Shown here piece by piece: positions 42,040 to 52,324 of a DNA stretch of 64,000 nucleotides. The DNA is taken from contig NZ_JBHTIH010000002.1 in the NCBI RefSeq assembly GCF_042677045.1, forward strand, positions 434,001 to 498,000. The letters run 5' to 3'. Positions within the stretch are counted from its first letter, which is position 1; each line of letters opens with the position of its first letter. The notes below the pieces were generated by a model. That model did no database searches and was not told the DNA's origin. It worked only from the letters and a program-made list of their open reading frames with translations. Made by a program: the position numbers and the translations under genes. The DNA comes from Lysobacter_K koreensis (lineage in GTDB: Bacteria; Pseudomonadota; Gammaproteobacteria; Xanthomonadales; Xanthomonadaceae).

Positions 42040-42112
42040 ATTTGTGTCCGGAGCCAGGTGTAGCATCGAAATGCAGGCGCTTTAGCCTGCTTACGTCCTC
42101 CGGAGCTCTACC

Positions 42113-43003
42113 ATGTCGATCCCTACTCGCCTCCATGTCAATGCCGATCCTGCGTTGTTCCGCCAGGTCACCGAAGCCTCCGGGCAGGTGGACTGGTGCT
42201 ACATGCACGCCAACCCCTCGCCGGTGTACCACCCCTGCTTCTCGGAGCGCCTGCTGCAGGAAATGAAGCGCACCCAGGACCGGATCCGTCGCGACCTGGC
42301 CGCCGACCAGAATCCGCAGGCAGGCATCCACCACCTGGTGCTGGCGTCCGACGCAGACGTGTTCAACCTTGGCGGCGATTTGTCGTTGTTCGCCCATCTG
42401 ATCCGCAGCAACAATCGCGGCCGGCTGCTCGAGTACGCACGGCTGTGCGTCGAGGTCGCGTTCAACTTTTATCGGCTGTATGAAGACCGTGTACATAGCA
42501 TCGCAGTCATCCAGGGTGACGCGCTCGGAGGTGGGTTCGAGGCGGCGTTGTGCTGCCACACGATCATTGCCGAGGAAGGTGCGGGCATGGGCTTCCCCGA
42601 GGTGCTGTTCGACCTCTTCCCCGGAATGGGCGCCTACACGTTCCTGACCCGGCGGGTAACGCCGACCCAAGCCGAGCGGATGATGCTCGACGCCCGCGTC
42701 TATCCGGTCGAGGAACTGCTCCGGATGGGGGTGGTGGACATGGTGGTGCCCAAAGGCCAAGGCATGCAGGCCGCCCGCGACCTGATCAAGCGCCACCAGC
42801 GCATGGGCAATTCGCTGCGCGCGATGAACACGGTCCGACAGGCGTGTCGCCCGGTGAGCCTGGATGAGCTGTTGTCGGTGACCACCGAATGGGTCGACGC
42901 GGCGATGCGGCTCAACGACCGTGGCCTGAAAACCATGGAACGCCTGATTCGCGCGCAGCAGAAACGTGCCGAAGCCAGCCCGCAGATCTCTGCATCCGCC
43001 TGA
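42113..43003 (+). CDS. rpfF: DSF synthase RpfF (enoyl-CoA hydratase/thioesterase)
   Basis: It makes cis-2-unsaturated fatty acid signals (DSF) from 3-hydroxyacyl-ACP by dehydration and thioester cleavage. The 296-residue crotonase-fold protein has both catalytic glutamates: Glu143 in GGGFEAAL and Glu163 in GFPEVLFDLFPGMGAY, which correspond to Glu141 and Glu161 of the Xanthomonas enzyme. The N-terminal block QVDWCYMHANPSPVYHPCF is typical of RpfF rather than general enoyl-CoA hydratases. The ATG is preceded by a CCGGAG ribosome site, and a 6-base hairpin (42073-42090) lies in the leader. It converges on rpfC, as in Xanthomonas. Confidence 0.97.
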   Translation: MSIPTRLHVNADPALFRQVTEASGQVDWCYMHANPSPVYHPCFSERLLQEMKRTQDRIRRDLAADQNPQAGIHHLVLASDADVFNLGGDLSLFAHLIRSNNRGRLLEYARLCVEVAFNFYRLYEDRVHSIAVIQGDALGGGFEAALCCHTIIAEEGAGMGFPEVLFDLFPGMGAYTFLTRRVTPTQAERMMLDARVYPVEELLRMGVVDMVVPKGQGMQAARDLIKRHQRMGNSLRAMNTVRQACRPVSLDELLSVTTEWVDAAMRLNDRGLKTMERLIRAQQKRAEASPQISASA

Positions 43004-43034
43004 CCAAGCTCGCTGGATCTGTTGGGGGGAAGTG

Positions 43035-43067
43035 GATCCAGCCACGTCATCTGACGTGGCAGGATCC
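43035..43067. terminator. Hairpin between convergent rpfF and rpfC
   Basis: GCCACGTCA-TC-TGACGTGGC forms a 9-base stem that is extended by GGATCC on each side across an A-A mismatch. No T-run is present; it lies exactly in the 77-base convergent gap. Confidence 0.6.
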
Positions 43068-43080
43068 TCCGCGACCGCGG

Positions 43081-45225
43081 TCAGGAAACGTCGGGAACAT
43101 CCGTGCTGCGGCCGGTCCGCGTGAGCCGGGTGACTTCCTGCCGGCTGAGTTCGGCTACCGCTGAAAGCTGGTTGGACATTTCGGTCACCAGCTTGTGCTG
43201 CTCGCGCGCCAGGGCATCTTCGTTGGCGCGCATGATCTGCGAGCAACGCTCGGCCATCGAGTGCGCGCCGAGGTTCTCCGAGATGCCTTTCAAGGCGTGG
43301 GCGATTTCGCGGAACTGCTCCCAGTCGCCGGTCGCGCCCGCTTTCGCGAGATCTGCCTGGCAGGCGTTGGCGTCCTTGATGCATTGCTCGACGAAATCGC
43401 GCAGGAATGTCGCGCCCAACCCCATGTCCGCCAATTCCTGCAGCACCGCCGGGTTGGTGACCGGGCGCACGACATCGCTGATCGCGCGCACGGCCGGCAG
43501 CTTCTGCACGTCCATGACCTCGGCGATGGTCTCCAGCAAGCGGCCTACCACGACCGGCTTGGTGAGGAACGCCCGCGCACCCGCCTCGCTGGCCGCTTCC
43601 GCTGCCTGCACCGTGGCATCGGCGCTCAGGACGATCGACGGCGTCCTCGTCGCGCTGCCGGCTTGCATGAAGCGCAGCTGGCGAATCACATCCAGGCCGC
43701 TGAGCCCGGGCATGTGCATGTCCAGCACGGCCAGATCGAACGGATTGCCTTCAAGCGCATCCAGCGCCTGTTCGCCATCGACCACCGCCTGCACGCGATG
43801 GCCTGCCCGCTCGAGTATCCGGGTCAGCACGATGCGGTTGGCGGACTGGTCGTCGGCGATCAGCACCCGCAGGCCGCGCACGCGGGTCCGGTGGCGAATG
43901 AACGGGTCGTCGAACGAGACGACCTTGTTCCCCTGATCCCGGTCCAGGCCGGATTGCACCAGGGTGATGTCCTGGAGCTGCATCGGCAACTCGACCCAGA
44001 AGTGGCTTCCACCACCAGGGTTGGCCTCCAGTCCGATCCGCCCGCCGAGCAGTTCGCTCAGGGTTTTGGCGATCGTGGTCCCCAGGCCGGTGCCTCCGAA
44101 CCGGCGGGTCGGACCTGTCTCGCTCTGCTCAAAGGCGAGGAAGATCCTGTCCATGTCTCCATCCGGCACGCCGATGCCGGTATCGCGCACCGAGAAACGC
44201 AGGCGCAGCGGGTCACTGTCGGTTTCGACCAGGCTCACCGAGAGGGCCACGCTGCCCTCCTCGGTGAACTTGATCGCGTTGTGCATCAGGTTCAGCAGGA
44301 TCTGGGCCAGGTGCCCGCTGTCGCCATGCAGGCGCACCGGCACGTCTTGCCCGATGTCAACCTTGAGCGACAGCCCCTTGGTGGTTGCCAGCGGCTGGAG
44401 CATCTTCTGCAGGCGCTGCAGAATTTCCTGCAGGTTGAAATCGACGTCCTTGCGCTGGAGCTTGCCCGCCTCGATGGCGGAGATGTCCAGCACGTCGTTG
44501 ACCAGCAACAGCAGCGACTGCGCCGAGGTGTGGATGACCTCGGCGTACTCGCGCTGATCCGGGGCCAGCCGGGTTCCGTGCATCAACTCGGCCATGCCGA
44601 TGATGCCGTTGAGCGGCGTGCGGAACTCGTGACTCATGTTGGCCAGGAACCGGCTCTTGGCGGCGTTTGCGCGCTCGGCCTCCTCGGTGGCCTTCTGCAG
44701 GCTGCGCAACAACGACGAGAGATAGGCCGGGATCGCAACCAGGCCCAGCGCGAGCCCACCCGCCAGATAGGGTTGCGCGCGCCAGTAGTCCGCGCCGAGC
44801 ACGACCGCCAGGAATGCCACCGACGCCAGCGCCGATGCCGAGTACAGGTAGGTGGGGCCGTAACGCAAGCCGTTGCCGATGGTCACCCACAGGATCAGCA
44901 CGTACAGCGGCGCCAACGAGGGGGCATCCAGCGACATCAGCGTCGCCAGCGTCGTGTAATCGGCCAGCATCCCGATCCAGCGGCGCGGGTGCGAGACACC
45001 CGGCGCGATCACGATCGCGGCGAGCAGGGCCAGCCCCACCACCGCCTCGGCCAGCATGACCAGCAACATGGTCTCGCTGGCGCTGCCCCGGTCGCCGACC
45101 CCACGCAGACCCCACAGGTAGGCCACGATCAGGCAGGCGATCACCAGCCGCACCAACGCCTGCCCATGCTCGCTGTCGGGGCGATCGGAGAGGCGTCGTT
45201 TCAGGCCGGCAATCAGGTGGTTCAT
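43081..45225 (-). CDS. rpfC: DSF sensor hybrid histidine kinase RpfC
   Basis: It senses DSF at the inner membrane and phosphorelays to RpfG; in Xanthomonas it also restrains RpfF by direct binding. The 714-residue protein has five predicted membrane segments (residues about 25-175), the phosphoacceptor His199 in [15 protein letters not shown], the ATPase domain with [20 protein letters not shown] and [10 protein letters not shown], a receiver domain with [10 protein letters not shown] and the Lys of LTKPV, and an HPt domain with [13 protein letters not shown]. All four parts are intact. It starts four bases after the rpfG stop; rpfH, found between them in X. campestris, is absent. Confidence 0.97.
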   Translation of the reverse strand: MNHLIAGLKRRLSDRPDSEHGQALVRLVIACLIVAYLWGLRGVGDRGSASETMLLVMLAEAVVGLALLAAIVIAPGVSHPRRWIGMLADYTTLATLMSLDAPSLAPLYVLILWVTIGNGLRYGPTYLYSASALASVAFLAVVLGADYWRAQPYLAGGLALGLVAIPAYLSSLLRSLQKATEEAERANAAKSRFLANMSHEFRTPLNGIIGMAELMHGTRLAPDQREYAEVIHTSAQSLLLLVNDVLDISAIEAGKLQRKDVDFNLQEILQRLQKMLQPLATTKGLSLKVDIGQDVPVRLHGDSGHLAQILLNLMHNAIKFTEEGSVALSVSLVETDSDPLRLRFSVRDTGIGVPDGDMDRIFLAFEQSETGPTRRFGGTGLGTTIAKTLSELLGGRIGLEANPGGGSHFWVELPMQLQDITLVQSGLDRDQGNKVVSFDDPFIRHRTRVRGLRVLIADDQSANRIVLTRILERAGHRVQAVVDGEQALDALEGNPFDLAVLDMHMPGLSGLDVIRQLRFMQAGSATRTPSIVLSADATVQAAEAASEAGARAFLTKPVVVGRLLETIAEVMDVQKLPAVRAISDVVRPVTNPAVLQELADMGLGATFLRDFVEQCIKDANACQADLAKAGATGDWEQFREIAHALKGISENLGAHSMAERCSQIMRANEDALAREQHKLVTEMSNQLSAVAELSRQEVTRLTRTGRSTDVPDVS

Positions 45226-45229
45226 GGAC

Positions 45230-46288
45230 TCACGACAGGCCCGGGCGTCGCGCTGTGGCCGAGAATCGCTGGCAGATATCCTCCAGTCGCGATCGACTGT
45301 CCAGCAGCGCGTTCACACAACGCGGATCGAACAGCCGGCCGCGCTGGTCGATTAGGTAGGCCAAGGAGGCGTCCAGGTCCCAGGCCTTTTTGTACGGCCG
45401 CGGGGAGATCAAGGCATCCAGCACGTCGGCCACGGCCACGATCCTTGCTTCCAACGGGATCTCCTCGCCGGCAAGGCCATCGGGGTAGCCGCTGCCGTCG
45501 AAGCGCTCGTGGTGGCGCAGCGCGATCAGCGCGCCGGTCTGGATGAAACGGTTCTGGCTGCCGCTGAGCAACTCGTGTCCGATCAGCGGATGCCGGCGCA
45601 TGACCGCGGTCTCCTCCTCGCTCAGCGGGCCGGGCTTCATCAACACCGCGTCGGGGATGGCGATCTTGCCGATATCGTGCAAGGGCGCGGCCATCTCGAT
45701 CATCCGCACCTCGTCCTCGAACATGCCCAACTGCTCGGCGACCAGGCCGGCGACGCGGGCCATGCGTTCGAGGTAAGCGCTGGTGCCGGTGTCGCGGTAC
45801 TCGATCGCGCGGGCCAGCCGCGAGAGGGTCTCGCGCTCGCGTTCCTCGACCTCGTGCATGCTCGACAGCAGCCGCTGCTCCAGCGACAGCGCGCGCTGCT
45901 TGACGTTCTCGGACTGCTGTCGCAGCTGCAACAGGTTGCGGCAGCGCGCGCGCAGCTCGCGCGGGCGCACCGGCTTGACCAGGAAATCGATCACCCCGGC
46001 ATCGAGCGCGGCCTGCCGGATCGGCTCGTCGCCGACCACCGTCACCAGGATAATCGGGATGTCGCGGTTCAGCGGTAGTCGGCGGAAGCGGCGCGCGAAC
46101 TCGAGCCCGTCGATGACGGGCATGCGGTAGTCCAGCAACAGCAGGTCGGGATGGTGGCTCTCGCACCAACCCAGCGCGACCTCCGGCTCGCCGAAGTCGT
46201 GCACCGCGAGCTCGGGCGCGATGTCTTCAACGATGTGGCGCAGCATGGTGCGCGCGGAGGTTTGATCATCGACGATGACGACGTTCAC
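45230..46288 (-). CDS. rpfG: Cyclic di-GMP phosphodiesterase response regulator RpfG
   Basis: It is activated by RpfC and hydrolyses cyclic di-GMP, relieving biofilm growth and promoting virulence factor or enzyme secretion. The GTG at 46288 is chosen because AGGTACCT precedes it and the receiver domain begins at once ([15 protein letters not shown]); an upstream ATG at 46342 lacks a ribosome site. The receiver Asp is in LLLLDYRMP and the Lys in LVKPVR. The HD-GYP domain has APLHDIGK and [13 protein letters not shown], the complete catalytic signature. It forms an operon with rpfC. Confidence 0.97.
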   Translation of the reverse strand: MNVVIVDDQTSARTMLRHIVEDIAPELAVHDFGEPEVALGWCESHHPDLLLLDYRMPVIDGLEFARRFRRLPLNRDIPIILVTVVGDEPIRQAALDAGVIDFLVKPVRPRELRARCRNLLQLRQQSENVKQRALSLEQRLLSSMHEVEERERETLSRLARAIEYRDTGTSAYLERMARVAGLVAEQLGMFEDEVRMIEMAAPLHDIGKIAIPDAVLMKPGPLSEEETAVMRRHPLIGHELLSGSQNRFIQTGALIALRHHERFDGSGYPDGLAGEEIPLEARIVAVADVLDALISPRPYKKAWDLDASLAYLIDQRGRLFDPRCVNALLDSRSRLEDICQRFSATARRPGLS

Positions 46289-46391
46289 GCAGGTACCTGG
46301 GTGGCGCCATCGATCCGTGATGGCTACGGCATGAGAATACATCGCGGCCGCGGTTCTGGCAGCCGCGCTGTTTTCACGCCACGGGAACGGG

Positions 46392-47909
<1,518 letters not shown>

Positions 47910-48010
47910 GGCGGGATAGGTGCTTTGGGGTTGGTTTTGATCGGCACCCCGCGGAGGGTGGGATCCAGGGCGATCGCGTTTCGGATTCGCAAGCAGAACC
48001 AAGTTCGCTG

Positions 48011-48032
48011 GATCCCCGCCTGCGCGGGGATC
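48011..48032. repeat. REP-like palindrome between prfB and lysS
   Basis: GATCCCCGC-CTGC-GCGGGGATC is a perfect 9-base stem with a 4-base loop, beside the prfB stop. Palindromes of this form, built on a CCCCGCCTGCGCGGGG core, are scattered through many xanthomonad genomes as I remember; only one copy is in this window. Confidence 0.6.
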
Positions 48033-48039
48033 ACGAACG

Positions 48040-49168
48040 TCAAACGTGGTCGATGCGTTTGGCGCCAGCCTCGAGGCCGGACTTCAGGCTGGCTTCGACG
48101 AACTCGTCGAGGTCGCCGTCGAGCACCTTCTGGGTGTCGCTGCGCTCGATGCCGGTGCGCAGGTCCTTGATCCGGCTCTGGTCGAGCACGTAGTTGCGGA
48201 TCTGGCTGCCCCAGCCGATGTCGGACTTGGTCGCCTCGAGCGCGTCGCGCTCGACGTTGCGCTTCTGCACTTCCAGCTCGTACAGCTTGGCCGCCAGCAT
48301 CTTCATCGCGGTGTCGCGGTTGGCGTGCTGGCTGCGACCGGTCTGGCAGGCGACGACGGTGTTGGTCGGCACGTGAGTGATGCGCACCGCCGACTCGGTC
48401 TTGTTGACGTGCTGGCCACCGGCGCCGGAGGCGCGGTAGACGTCGGTGCGCAGGTCGGCGGGATTGATCACGATGTCGATGTTGTCGTCGACTTCCGGCG
48501 ACACGAACACCGAGGTGAAGCTGGTGTGGCGGCGGTTGTCGGAGTCGAACGGCGACTTGCGCACCAGCCGGTGCACGCCGGTCTCGGTCTTGAGCCAGCC
48601 GTAGGCGAAGTCGCCCTCGACCCGGAACGTCGCCGACTTGATGCCGGCGACATCGCCGCCGCTGACTTCCATCAACTCGGCCTTCCAGCCGCGCGACTCG
48701 GCCCAGCGCAGGTACATGCGCAACAGGATCTCGGCCCAGTCCTGGGCCTCGGTACCGCCGGCGCCGGCCTGGATGTCGACGAACGCCGAATTGCTGTCCA
48801 TCTTGCCGGAGAACATGCGCTGGAACTCCAGCTTCTCGACGTCCTTGGTGAATGTGTCGATGTCGGCGACCACGGCGAGCGCGGTGCCCTCGTCGTCTTC
48901 CATCTCGGCCAGTTCGAGCAGTTCGTCGGCGCCGACCAGGCCCTCGGTCAGGCGACGGATGCCCAGCACCACTTTCTCCAGCGCCGAGCGCTCGCGGCCC
49001 AGGGTCTGGGCGCGTTCGGCGTTGTTCCAGATATCCGGGCTCTCGAGCTCCCGGTTTACTTCTTCGAGACGTTCGACCTTGCTGTCGTAGTCAAAGATAC
49101 CCCCTGAGCGAGTCCAGCCGACCCTTGAGGTCGGCGATGCGCTGGCGGACGGGATTGAGTTCGATCAT
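48040..49168 (-). CDS. prfB: Peptide chain release factor 2, expressed by programmed +1 frameshift
   Basis: RF2 ends translation at UGA and UAA. The first 25 codons run from the ATG at 49168 ([20 protein letters not shown], then LRGYL) to an in-frame TGA at 49091-49093. Skipping the T at 49093 enters the second frame at GAC (49092-49090, [17 protein letters not shown]), which runs to 48040. The total is 375 residues. The SPF-type tripeptide region (KSPFDSD) and the GGQ loop ([12 protein letters not shown]) are complete. The interruption is not a mutation: low RF2 slows reading of the UGA, favouring the shift and so more RF2. Confidence 0.97.
49090..49105 (-). promoter_or_regulatory. prfB programmed frameshift signal
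   Basis: On the minus strand AGGGGGTATCTTTGAC carries the internal Shine-Dalgarno AGGGGG three bases before the slippery CTT, followed by TGA C. It matches the E. coli prfB site base for base as I remember it. Confidence 0.95.
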
Positions 49169-49299
49169 GTCCGGTTGTCTTGCTGCGGTTGGCGGTCGGC
49201 AATTCTACCAGCGGTGCGGGCTGCAGGACCGCGGCCCAGTCCACGATGCGGCCGCGGCCAAGGCCGGAAGCCTGTCAGCGCCCGGCTTCCGGCTGCCGT

Positions 49300-52230
49300 T
49301 CACCGAACCTCGAACTCGCCGACCAGCACGGTCTCCGAGCGCTCGCGCAGCCGCAAGGTGACCTTCTGGTCGTCCTGGCGGACGGTGCCGAAGCCGGTGC
49401 TGAGCCACAGGTGCAGGGTCGTCGCGCCGGTGACCAGCTGCTGGCGGTCGCCGAAGAAGTTCGCCTCGACCTTGTACTTGCCGGGCTTGGCTTCGCGCAG
49501 CACGAACTCCTCGGGGCCGTAGCCGCCGGTGAAGTCGTTGGACAGGCGGCCGCCCTGGTGGGTGTTGCGGTTGGAGTAGTAGCAGCGTTCGCCGTCGGGA
49601 TCGGTCACCCACAGGTCCATGTCGCTGTTGTCACTGTCCCAGCTCAGCACCGCGCGCAGATCCAGCGGCAGGTTGCGGCGCAGGCGCGGGTCGATGCGGG
49701 CCGTGTCCAGGGACGTGTGGGCGGTTGCGATCACCGCGTTGAGCTCGGCCAGCGCAATCATCGCCACGCCGGAGAAGCGTCCGTCCCAGGGCCGCTGCAC
49801 GACCTCGTAGAGTGTGTCGACCGCGCGTTGTGGCTGGCCGGCCGCAGCATGGGCCAGGCCGAGGTCGCGGAAACTCTGCGGCTCTTCCTCGGCCAGCCGC
49901 GCCACCTGCTCGAACACCGGCAGCGCCAAGCCCGGCTGCCCGGCCAGCAGCAAACGGTAGCCGAGCACGCGCAATACCTGGCGGTTCTCCAGCTCCAGTT
50001 CGGCGAGGTTGGACAGCACGCGCAGCGCCAGTCGCGGCTGCTTGATCGCGAACAGCACGTCGGCCACGTCGAGGTAGAACGCCGTGCTGTTGGCGTACGA
50101 ATCGCGTTCGTCCAGGTACAGCGCGTAGACGCGACCCGGGGCGGCGGCGCGCAGGCGACGCGCGACCGGCGAATCGGGCTGCCACGCCTGCAGGGCGATG
50201 CTCGCGCCGGCGCCTTCGTCGCCGCCGCTGGCCGCGGCGGACGCATCGATGCGCGAACCGGTTACTTCGATGCGATCGAGGCTGTCGGCGGATGCGGGCG
50301 AGGCCGCGCGCAGCTGCCTGCGGGCGCTGGCCGGCGCCGCGGACGGTGCCGGCGGAGGCGCGGGTGTTTCGCGCTGGCTGGTCGCCGCCTCGGCCGACGC
50401 CTGGGCGATCACCGCGGTGGCCATCGGTCGCAGGTCGACGTGCTTGGCGGCCGGCCGGTCCTTCGGAAACGCGGTCGACCACCAGCGGATGCGCTCGGCG
50501 TACTCGGCCGCGATGCCGTCGAGGTGCTGCTGGCGCGACGCGTGCTCGGCCTTGCCCTGCTCGGCCTTGAGGCGGGCAAACTCGGCGCGGTATGCCGCCG
50601 GCGGCGCGATGTCGTAACGCACGTAGTCGCTGACGGTATCGAGCACGATCAGCGAGGTCTCCGGGGTCACGATGCCGAAGCGCTGGCCCAGCCGCGCAAT
50701 CGCGGCGCGGTTGCGTTCGGGGTCGGCGCGCAGGGTCCGCAACGTGTAGTCGGCCCACAGATGCGCGGCGAGCCCACCTTCGCTGCCATCGGCTGCGACC
50801 GGCAGCTCGATGCTGCGCGTGCGGCCGGCCTCGGCGATCCGGATCCGCACGCGGGCCTGCGGCTGCGTCAGGCGGCCGGCGATGCGCAGGTAGCCCGCAT
50901 CGGCGCGGTCGGACGCCATTGCCAGTCCGTCGGCACCGCTGGCGTCCAGGGCCATCACGCGCGGGCCGTCGTGCAGCAGTTCCTGCGCGGCGCGCTCGAT
51001 CTCGCCCGCGCCTTGCCACGTGATCGCGCGCCCACCAGCAGCCTGCGCCAACGCCGACAGGCGCACGTTGTCGGCGGCGGCGCCGACGGAATTCAACGTG
51101 TAGAGCCGTTGCGACTTGCGCAACGCCGGCAGGCGACGCTGGCCGTAGTTGAACAGGCCGTCGCTGACCAGCAGGTACTCGCCGACGTCGCGCTCGACCG
51201 TCCAGCCGCCCGGGTCGGTGGCGCCGTCGTAGACCGTCGCCTGCAGGGAACGGCGCAGCACGCTCCAATCGCCGCCACGCACGACGTGACGCTCGATCGG
51301 ATCGGCGCGATCGCGCAGGCGGATCAGGCGCACCTCGATGTCGCCGGCCGCGCGCAGATAGCGATCCAGCAAGGCCAGTTCGCCGGCGTGGTCGCGTTGC
51401 CGGCCCGAGCCCGAACTGTCCCAGAGCAGGCCGAGCACCTTCGGCAGTGGCCGTGCGGCACCGACGACCGCCAGCGGCACTTCAGCGAAGAAGTAGTGCT
51501 CGCCTTCAAGGGCCTGCGTGTACGCGCGCGCCTGGGTGGCGCCGGCGAAATGCAGGTCGAGCGCGGTGTCGGCGCGGTAGCTGGTGCGCGGCAACCGCGC
51601 GACGTAACCGGCGCCGTCACTGCGCAGCGCGACCGGCGCGAACGTGCCGGTAATCCGCGGCATAGCGCTGCCACCGGCCACGCGCAGGTCCACGCCGTTG
51701 GCGGGGGCGGCGAACTGCAGCGGCAACCGCAGCAACCAGCCGCCTGCTTCGCGCTGCATCGGCTCGATGAAGGTCAGTTGCACTCTCCGCGTACCGCGGG
51801 CCGGGATCGGATACACCCGCAGGCGGAAATGTTGGCCTTGGGTCTGCTCCAGCAGTGCCGGATCGACCCCGCGCCGTTCGATCGCCTCGAACACCTGCCG
51901 TCCCTTCGCCTTCGGCACCGGCACCGCTGGGCGCAGCTGGCCGTCGAAGTCGAGCGCGAACCCCACCACCTGCTGCCCCGGCAACAGCGGGAACTGCAGC
52001 TGGCCTTCGAGCTGGCGCGCGTTGGGGTTACGCAGCACCAGTTCGATCGTGCTGCGGGCGATGCCGCCGTCCGCCTGCACCGACAGCTGCGCGGACTGCA
52101 GCACGATCGGCATCTCCGCGCCGTCGCTGGAGATCAACGGCGGCGCGGTCACCGGGCCGCGCACCTGCGCCACTCCGCCGGCGGCGACCACCGCCAGCAG
52201 CACACCCATCCACATCGTCGTTGCGCGCAT
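49300..52230 (-). CDS. Exported VIT-domain/vWA-type protein with TPR-like region and C-terminal DUF2135
   Basis: The 976-residue protein has a signal peptide (MWMGVLLAVVAAGGVAQV). A VIT domain follows (about residues 25-160: SAQLSVQADGGIARSTIELV, then EGQLQFPLLPGQQVVGFAL and RVYPIPARGTRRVQL). A vWA-like region (VLGLLWDSSGSG, missing a perfect DxSxS) comes next. The region around 700-830 is helical with TPR-like repeats, and the C-terminus (SWDSDNSDMDLWVTDPDGE, then GGYGPEEFVLREAKPGKYK) is a DUF2135/YfaP-type beta-sandwich. An odd segment near residue 650, LDRIEVTGSRID, resembles the start of TonB-receptor plugs. It is probably periplasmic or surface-exposed; function is unknown. The start at 52230 follows a GGGGG ribosome site. 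Confidence 0.85.
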   Translation of the reverse strand: MRATTMWMGVLLAVVAAGGVAQVRGPVTAPPLISSDGAEMPIVLQSAQLSVQADGGIARSTIELVLRNPNARQLEGQLQFPLLPGQQVVGFALDFDGQLRPAVPVPKAKGRQVFEAIERRGVDPALLEQTQGQHFRLRVYPIPARGTRRVQLTFIEPMQREAGGWLLRLPLQFAAPANGVDLRVAGGSAMPRITGTFAPVALRSDGAGYVARLPRTSYRADTALDLHFAGATQARAYTQALEGEHYFFAEVPLAVVGAARPLPKVLGLLWDSSGSGRQRDHAGELALLDRYLRAAGDIEVRLIRLRDRADPIERHVVRGGDWSVLRRSLQATVYDGATDPGGWTVERDVGEYLLVSDGLFNYGQRRLPALRKSQRLYTLNSVGAAADNVRLSALAQAAGGRAITWQGAGEIERAAQELLHDGPRVMALDASGADGLAMASDRADAGYLRIAGRLTQPQARVRIRIAEAGRTRSIELPVAADGSEGGLAAHLWADYTLRTLRADPERNRAAIARLGQRFGIVTPETSLIVLDTVSDYVRYDIAPPAAYRAEFARLKAEQGKAEHASRQQHLDGIAAEYAERIRWWSTAFPKDRPAAKHVDLRPMATAVIAQASAEAATSQRETPAPPPAPSAAPASARRQLRAASPASADSLDRIEVTGSRIDASAAASGGDEGAGASIALQAWQPDSPVARRLRAAAPGRVYALYLDERDSYANSTAFYLDVADVLFAIKQPRLALRVLSNLAELELENRQVLRVLGYRLLLAGQPGLALPVFEQVARLAEEEPQSFRDLGLAHAAAGQPQRAVDTLYEVVQRPWDGRFSGVAMIALAELNAVIATAHTSLDTARIDPRLRRNLPLDLRAVLSWDSDNSDMDLWVTDPDGERCYYSNRNTHQGGRLSNDFTGGYGPEEFVLREAKPGKYKVEANFFGDRQQLVTGATTLHLWLSTGFGTVRQDDQKVTLRLRERSETVLVGEFEVR

Positions 52231-52324
52231 CGCATCCCCCGGGGTTGATAACCGTCGCGCTATCCAACGCACGGGTTTCGGCGATGGGGTTAACAGCGAC
52301 CGCCGTGCAGGACGCCTGGGAGGC

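Noticed and set aside
49090..49105. prfB read as a frameshifted pseudogene
   Set aside because: The interruption is the known programmed frameshift signal and the rest of RF2 is intact.
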